Shown here piece by piece: positions 22,803-27,203 of a stretch of 27,203 nt of DNA (the stretch's first letter is position 1; every line of letters begins with the position of its first letter). The translations under genes and the position numbers were made by a program. The notes under the pieces were generated by a model. It worked only from the letters and a program-made list of their open reading frames with translations. It was not told where the DNA came from and made no database searches. This DNA comes from SMTZ1-83 sp048884925 (lineage in GTDB: Archaea > Asgardarchaeota > Thorarchaeia > Thorarchaeales > Thorarchaeaceae). The DNA lies in the NCBI GenBank assembly GCA_048884925.1, contig JBHLQK010000014.1, positions 1 to 27,203 of the forward strand. Reading direction: 5' to 3'.

Positions 22803-23561
22803 ATGTCAATTACAATATCTGAACATGCGATAAAGATAGAGAACCTGACCAAGAGGTTTGAGAAGGTCACAGCAGTTGATGACCTTAGCCTCGAGATTGG
22901 TTGGGGTGAACTCTTTGGTCTGCTTGGACCCAATGGTGCAGGCAAGACTACTGTAATCAATATTCTGAGCACTCTGCTAGAGCCTACGGACGGGGTTGCA
23001 GCAGTAGCAGATCACGATGTAGTCTATGGTGCTGATGAAATACGAAAGATAATCGGAGTCTGCCCTCAGGAACCAGCCTTCTACCGGCATCTAACTGGTA
23101 GGGAGAACATCGAACTCATGGGAGATCTCCATGAAGTTCCCAAGGATGTGCTCAAGAAGCGAGTAGAAACCATGCTCAAGAAGATTGGAATGGAAGATGA
23201 TGCAGACCGTCGTGCTGGTCAATATAGTGGAGGAATGATTCGCCGAGTCAGTACGGTGATGGCTCTAATCAGCGATCCAAAGGTGGCACTCCTTGATGAG
23301 CCCACTGTAGCCATGGATCCTGTGTCCAGACGCGCCGTCTGGGACTTCATTAGGGAGTTGAAGAGCAATGGCAAAGCGATCATACTAACAACCCATTATA
23401 TGGAAGAAGCTGAGGAGATCTGCGACAGGGTTGGAATCATTGACCAGGGCAAACTGATAGCATTAGGCGCTCCCAAAGAGCTGATGGAAGAGCATCATGC
23501 AAAGGACCTCGAAGAGGTGTTCATCAAGCTCACTGGAAAGAAGCTAAGGGAGGGATTCTAG
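22803..23561 (+). CDS. ABC-2 type transporter ATP-binding protein
   Basis: A 252-residue ATPase of the drug/polyketide/antibiotic export (DrrA-like) group. It shows Walker A GPNGAGKT (42-49), Q-loop GVCPQEPAFYRHLTGRENIELMG, Walker B VALLDEPT, D-loop VAMDPVSRR and H-loop TTHYMEEAE. Its signature reads YSGGMIRRV where LSGGM is usual. The shape TGRENIELMGDLH is typical of the CcmA/DrrA family. It ends with a short tail that would contact the permease. The ATG is probably leaderless. The permease gene begins with the base after this gene's stop, so the two proteins form one exporter. Confidence 0.94.
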   Translation: MSITISEHAIKIENLTKRFEKVTAVDDLSLEIGWGELFGLLGPNGAGKTTVINILSTLLEPTDGVAAVADHDVVYGADEIRKIIGVCPQEPAFYRHLTGRENIELMGDLHEVPKDVLKKRVETMLKKIGMEDDADRRAGQYSGGMIRRVSTVMALISDPKVALLDEPTVAMDPVSRRAVWDFIRELKSNGKAIILTTHYMEEAEEICDRVGIIDQGKLIALGAPKELMEEHHAKDLEEVFIKLTGKKLREGF

Positions 23562-24722
23562 ATGAGTCTACGACGAACCCTGGCTTTAGTGAAGAAGAAC
23601 ATGAAGATGTTCACAAGACAGCCTGCAGTCCTCTTCCTGTTGCTGCTATTCCCAATTATCGTCACTGCTACATTTGGTTTAGCCTTTGGTGGCATGGGGC
23701 AGGGAGGAGTGACCAACTTCGACATAGGCCTTTTGAACCTAGATGCAGTTTCGACTGATCCTCAATGGGCAGACAGCTTTGAGGGAAACCTCACCGAGCT
23801 GGAGGGGATTACGGTGCTATACTTTGGAGATAATACATCTGGTCAATCCGAGCTGCTTCAAGGGAATATGGATGCATTCATCGTGATTCCCGAAGGCTTT
23901 GGTGACAGCTGCACCTCATACTGGAACTCTCCATTCGACGGAAGCTCTTGGACTAATACAACTGTGGAACTCTATGTTGACAGCGGATCCATGATTGCAA
24001 GTAGTGCAATTCCCCCATTAATCCAACAGGTCGTGCTAAAGACCATGTTTGGAAATGATGCGACTACTCTCGAACTGCCTGTCGATATCGGAAACCCGAC
24101 ACTGGTTGAAGCCAGCTATTTCACTCAATGGGACTTCATGGCGCCAGGGATATTCGCTTTCGCCAGCATCTTCATAATAATGATTGTTGCTCAATCATTG
24201 ACGGAGGAACGAGATGGCGGGCTGCTGAAGAGATTAGGCACAACTCCTCTCAAGTCGCAGGAATTCATGCTTAGTCAAGTGATTTCCTACATGATTATCG
24301 CAATGATCCAGGTGCTTCTGGTGTTTGTGACATCCTTCTTGATAGGATATCGGCCTGCGGTAGATGCCGCTGGACTGAGTTTTGCCTTTGTCATTCTTTT
24401 GGCGTTCTCCTTCGTCAATGTAGGCTTTGGACTGATAGCAGCTACCATCTCCAAATCAGCTGAGATAGCTAGTGGGTTGTCATTCGTTTTTATAATGCCA
24501 CAGATGTTTTTCGGAACATTTATGCCGCTTGGAGGGGCGACAGAAGTTATCGCCCAGTTCATGCCGAGTAAATACGTGACTGAGGCAATCACGACTCTGT
24601 TCCTTCGAGGCGCACCCATTACTACACTCTCAATCTGGTACAATCTGGGAATTGTATTGGTCATTGGAGTAGCGATTCTTCTGATTGGAGTTGTACTCTT
24701 TCGACGATACTCAACAAGATAG
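23562..24722 (+). CDS. ABC-2 type transporter permease
   Basis: A 386-residue permease with the ABC-2 layout. One N-terminal helix (about 20-42, LFLLLLFPIIVTATFGLAFGG) precedes a large extracytoplasmic domain of about 150 residues. Five helices follow between about 200 and 383. The conserved segment SLTEERDGGLLKRLGTTPLKSQEFMLSQVISY links helix 2 to helix 3, and TFMPLGGATEVIAQFMPSKYVTEAI follows helix 5, both family hallmarks. A GGAGG eight bases before the ATG lies inside the ATPase's last codons. The exported substrate is unknown; related pairs move drugs, lipids or peptides. A terminator hairpin follows the stop. Confidence 0.92.
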   Translation: MSLRRTLALVKKNMKMFTRQPAVLFLLLLFPIIVTATFGLAFGGMGQGGVTNFDIGLLNLDAVSTDPQWADSFEGNLTELEGITVLYFGDNTSGQSELLQGNMDAFIVIPEGFGDSCTSYWNSPFDGSSWTNTTVELYVDSGSMIASSAIPPLIQQVVLKTMFGNDATTLELPVDIGNPTLVEASYFTQWDFMAPGIFAFASIFIIMIVAQSLTEERDGGLLKRLGTTPLKSQEFMLSQVISYMIIAMIQVLLVFVTSFLIGYRPAVDAAGLSFAFVILLAFSFVNVGFGLIAATISKSAEIASGLSFVFIMPQMFFGTFMPLGGATEVIAQFMPSKYVTEAITTLFLRGAPITTLSIWYNLGIVLVIGVAILLIGVVLFRRYSTR

Positions 24723-24731
24723 TTCTCTACT

Positions 24732-24768
24732 GGAGAAGGGACAGACATCTCTTCTCCCTCTCTTTTTT
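24732..24768 (+). terminator. Hairpin with T-tract after the ABC exporter operon
   Basis: GGAGAAG (24732-24738) and CTTCTCC (24751-24757) form a perfect 7-bp stem with a 12-base loop. It is followed by CTC and a pyrimidine tract with six T residues (24763-24768). It lies nine bases after the permease stop. Confidence 0.65.
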
Positions 24769-24790
24769 CAAGAATTGCTTTTTGAGGAAG

Positions 24791-24799
24791 GATATTTAT
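24791..24799 (+). promoter_or_regulatory. TATA box for the 24846 membrane-protein gene
   Basis: GATATTTAT with a purine-rich element (GAGGAAG) just upstream fits an archaeal BRE-TATA promoter. It predicts transcription start near 24820, leaving a leader of about 25 bases that contains GGTGA (24834-24838), seven bases before ATG 24846. It sits just past the terminator of the preceding operon. Confidence 0.55.
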
Positions 24800-24845
24800 C
24801 TCAGAGATGGCATGCGCCCCTCCTGAGGCAAGAGGTGACGAGTAA

Positions 24846-25922
24846 ATGACTTCGGAGGATCAAACAATCGTTTCTGAATCAGCAGCGGACCAGAAGAAAT
24901 CCAGAGCGGCGTACGTGCTTTGGGCAGGTGCAATTGCATTCGCATTTGGATTCACTTTCATAATCTGGTTGTTTGGTCCATTGCTTGACCGATTCGTATT
25001 AGGCCCTGACCAAGGACCTGCTTGGTACTACTGGCAGCTTCCATCACCTGATGCAATTGCCCAGTTCATAGTTTGGTCTTTCTATCTTGCCCATCAGTTT
25101 GTTGTTTGGTTTACAATTTACTGGGCTCAGAAGAACCTGATAACACAGAAAACAAAACCAACCACATCATTGACAAAATATAACTGGGCCATGGTTGTCA
25201 TCAATGTCCTCTTCGTTTCATTGCATCTAGTCCAGACTCAAATCTGGTTTGATGGCCTGGCACAAGACGTCCCAATATGGACTAGCCAAGGTTCAGTCAT
25301 AGTTATGCTCGTTCTCATACTGGTGATTGAGAATCCTAGAAGAGGGCTGTTTGTTGGAAAGAGGGCTGGAAAGCCCTTCACAGCGCGTGTGTCCGGTCTC
25401 GTAAGACGTATTCACATGTACCCAATTGCTTGGGCGCTGGTCTATACTTTCTGGTTCCACCCCATGTTCTATGACCCACAGCTACTCACCGGATTCTTCT
25501 ATATGTTCCTTCTATTCACACAGATGACAGTGGCTTACACCTCTGTTCATATAGATAAAAGGTGGGTCATCACTGTCGAAGGATTTGTAGGTGTACATGC
25601 TCTGGTGGTTGCTGTCTTCAATACATTAGACCATGGCAGTACTGACATGTGGGCGATGTTTCTGTCCGGATTTGTATTCATGTGGGTCTTCACTTACATG
25701 TATGCTCTAAATGTAAGAAAAGAAGTGAAGATGCTGGTCACGCTACTCTATTTTGCATTCTTGGCATGGATTTACATTCCAGCTCCGTTTGGATATGGTC
25801 GCGATATATCCTATCTATTGCGACTCGAGATGCTATGGATTCCAATCATCCTGTATCTTCTAGCTGCGGTTGTAGCTGGCATAGGTTATGTCTACCTGAA
25901 AGCTACTAGGAAGGCAGAATGA
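24846..25922 (+). CDS. Polytopic membrane protein rich in His/Trp/Tyr, unknown
   Basis: A 358-residue protein I cannot assign. A charged N-terminus (about 22 residues) is followed by about nine or ten hydrophobic segments. They are unusually aromatic and carry histidines in or at the edge of helices: YLAHQFVVW, SLHLVQTQIW, RRIHMYPIAW, YTFWFHPMFYD, YTSVHID, GVHALVV and LDHGSTDMW. Recurring H and W pairs suggest metal, heme or quinone binding, but no known cytochrome or desaturase motif is evident. Own promoter and GGTGA ribosome site; no co-directional partner closer than about 80 bases. The start is clear. Function unknown. Confidence 0.75.
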   Translation: MTSEDQTIVSESAADQKKSRAAYVLWAGAIAFAFGFTFIIWLFGPLLDRFVLGPDQGPAWYYWQLPSPDAIAQFIVWSFYLAHQFVVWFTIYWAQKNLITQKTKPTTSLTKYNWAMVVINVLFVSLHLVQTQIWFDGLAQDVPIWTSQGSVIVMLVLILVIENPRRGLFVGKRAGKPFTARVSGLVRRIHMYPIAWALVYTFWFHPMFYDPQLLTGFFYMFLLFTQMTVAYTSVHIDKRWVITVEGFVGVHALVVAVFNTLDHGSTDMWAMFLSGFVFMWVFTYMYALNVRKEVKMLVTLLYFAFLAWIYIPAPFGYGRDISYLLRLEMLWIPIILYLLAAVVAGIGYVYLKATRKAE

Positions 25923-26002
25923 GAAACACAAGTTCCAATATGATTCATCCATACATTTCATTACTACTTGGAATCTTCCACTATTGAGTAGGTGGAGCCT
26001 TG

Positions 26003-27094
26003 GTGAGAATTGTATTAAGGCTGAAGCATGGGAACATAAAGCTCGTTGGACTGGCTCTGATTCTGATGCTATCAGGTTCACTTATTATAGTTCTTAGCCC
26101 CCGTCCTCGTTACTATGCTCCTCGTGAACAACCACCGCATACTCACTCTGTTTCTTTCAATGTTTCATTAGATGATTCTGAGTGGAATTATCCAATTGAA
26201 CCTCTCACCTATGGCATTCCTAATCGAATTGGAATTACTGATATGAAAACAAATGGGACACCGGTTGGACTTGCCATCCAGAATGGGAGCAATGTTACCG
26301 TTTTTGCAATCTCTAGTGTTAGCCTAATTGCCAATAGCTCTCTGGTTGTTCAAGCTTCGGAAGACTTCAAAATCATTGTGAGTAGAGAAATAGGAAGCGC
26401 CAATGGCAGTCTTGTGATATTGATTTGGGAAATAGTGCCACCTCCAGCCTTTGATCCTATAGTCATAAGTTTCTCTACTACCATCTTTTTCCTTCTAGTT
26501 CTTTCAATGATGATTGTTTGGAAAATAGTTACGATGAAGACAGCACATCAGAGCATTCGGCCGTTGTGGGTAGCCGCCCTAGTAGTCGTTGGGCTCGTAT
26601 TTCTATTCCCATATATTACTGGATCCCTTGGGGGTTTCTTCACTCCCACAGATGTTACAGAGCAAGTCTATGCTGATAGGAGAACCCTGGAGTTGAATAG
26701 CACCAGTCCAAACGGCTTTGTCGCCTTTGGCAATGAAGTTCCAAACAACGCAGAATCATTCAGAATCCATTCGTTCGATGATGACAATATGAAGTATCAT
26801 TTTGAACTACTTGGTGCCAATGGAGAAATATTTCTCTCTGCAACTCATGAAAACTCTTCCATTGCATGGGAGATTTTTGGGGAATTTGCCAATCGAGAGC
26901 GCAGTCTGAGTCTTGATAGAGTGGATAGGGATGTTGAAGTTGGCTTCTCCATAGAAGCTAGTGCCACGACAGCAAGAATCCCAGTCGACTCTCTACTGAG
27001 ATCAATGCTAGCAATCATGGGGTTCACTGCACTAATCTTGGCAATAGCTACTAGTTTCTTCGTTCAAACGCATGAAAAGGTCGGACAAAACTGA
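26003..27094 (+). CDS. Membrane protein with two extracytoplasmic domains, unknown
   Basis: About 363 residues. It has an N-terminal helix (about 14-32, signal anchor), an outside domain of about 125 residues, two close helices (about 153-173 and 187-208), a second outside domain of about 125 residues and a C-terminal helix (about 334-354). Eight N-x-S/T sequons lie outside (for example NVSL, NGSN, NVTV, NSSL, NSTS, NSSI), as expected for an archaeal N-glycoprotein. The frame begins with TTG 26000 then GTG 26003; GGTGG is seven bases from the GTG, which I prefer. The repeated beta-type domains suggest an internal duplication, but I see no clear sequence match between them. Function unknown. 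Confidence 0.72.
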   Translation: MRIVLRLKHGNIKLVGLALILMLSGSLIIVLSPRPRYYAPREQPPHTHSVSFNVSLDDSEWNYPIEPLTYGIPNRIGITDMKTNGTPVGLAIQNGSNVTVFAISSVSLIANSSLVVQASEDFKIIVSREIGSANGSLVILIWEIVPPPAFDPIVISFSTTIFFLLVLSMMIVWKIVTMKTAHQSIRPLWVAALVVVGLVFLFPYITGSLGGFFTPTDVTEQVYADRRTLELNSTSPNGFVAFGNEVPNNAESFRIHSFDDDNMKYHFELLGANGEIFLSATHENSSIAWEIFGEFANRERSLSLDRVDRDVEVGFSIEASATTARIPVDSLLRSMLAIMGFTALILAIATSFFVQTHEKVGQN

Positions 27095-27203
27095 GGGGTA
27101 TTATTCTGTTGGGGGCCAAGTCAAGAATGATTCATCCATACCATTCAATATGCAATGAATGTCATGTTGAAGTGACTTGGTTGTATTTTGAGGGTGGATT
27201 AGT

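Noticed and set aside
22646..22972. 108-codon minus-strand frame covering the divergent promoter and the ABC ATPase start
   Set aside because: It overlaps a clear ABC ATPase N-terminus, has low-complexity shadow composition and would run through both TATA boxes.
25922..26002. TTCCAA (25933-25938) / TTGGAA (25968-25973) inverted repeat between the two membrane-protein genes
   Set aside because: The arms are only six bases with a 29-base gap and no T-tract follows, so neither a terminator nor an operator is supported.
25940..27141. 15-base direct repeat ATGATTCATCCATAC at 25940-25954 and 27127-27141, flanking the 26003 gene
   Set aside because: A 15-mer pair is about what chance allows in 27 kb of sequence. 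There is no transposase, inverted end or target-site pattern, so I do not call a mobile element.

Overview
This window is archaeal, and probably from an uncultured lineage. The strongest evidence is the conserved archaeal cluster on the minus strand from about 13.8 kb down to 6.6 kb. It runs proteasome alpha, SBDS, exosome Rrp4, Rrp41 and Rrp42, ribosomal protein L37Ae, a Brix-domain protein, KEOPS Pcc1, prefoldin beta, a DUF3194-like protein and a DHH phosphoesterase. Archaeal signals recur elsewhere: TATA boxes about 25 nt upstream of starts that lack a Shine-Dalgarno sequence (leaderless mRNAs), GGTGA/GGAGG-type ribosome sites in front of other genes, and frequent TTG starts. Moderate GC, acidic tails on information-processing proteins and a eukaryote-like urocanase would suit an Asgard/Thorarchaeota-like genome. 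That placement is a guess from gene content, not a demonstrated assignment.

Layout. (1) 1-2.95 kb, minus strand: the N-terminal 434 codons of a long-form urocanate hydratase, cut by the window edge. Upstream of it lie a small winged-helix regulator, an unknown protein and a histidine-phosphatase-family enzyme. (2) 3.07-4.05 kb: a VOC/glyoxalase-fold protein (+) and a TPR-like unknown (-) with its own TATA box and a palindrome near the predicted start of transcription. (3) 4.1-6.6 kb, minus: an ECF transporter energising module (two ATPases and EcfT) with no substrate-binding S subunit in view. It sits directly after the DHH gene. (4) 6.6-13.8 kb, minus: the proteasome/exosome/ribosome/KEOPS/prefoldin supercluster. 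A terminator-like hairpin with a T7 tract after rrp42 divides it. rpo12, a frequent neighbour of the L37Ae gene in archaea, is not here. (5) 14.0-16.3 kb: a small membrane protein (-), an MFS transporter (+) and a coiled-coil protein (-) that overlaps the MFS gene tail to tail.

(6) 16.4-22.65 kb, minus: a tight catabolic operon. In transcription order it holds an SCP2-like protein, a D-2-hydroxyacid dehydrogenase, an FGGY sugar kinase, a class II (fuculose-phosphate-type) aldolase, a tungsten aldehyde:ferredoxin oxidoreductase and an AEC-family permease. Read as a pathway, a ketose (or related sugar or sugar acid) is phosphorylated and split into a triose phosphate and a small aldehyde. The aldehyde is oxidised with ferredoxin as acceptor, and the resulting 2-hydroxy or 2-oxo acid is interconverted and transported. 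This is the best candidate in the window for an undescribed system. (7) 22.8-27.1 kb, plus: a leaderless ABC-2 exporter operon ending in a terminator hairpin, then two unrecognised membrane proteins. One is rich in histidine and aromatic residues; the other has extracytoplasmic domains rich in N-glycosylation sequons.

I saw no rRNA, tRNA, CRISPR array, insertion sequence or integrase.
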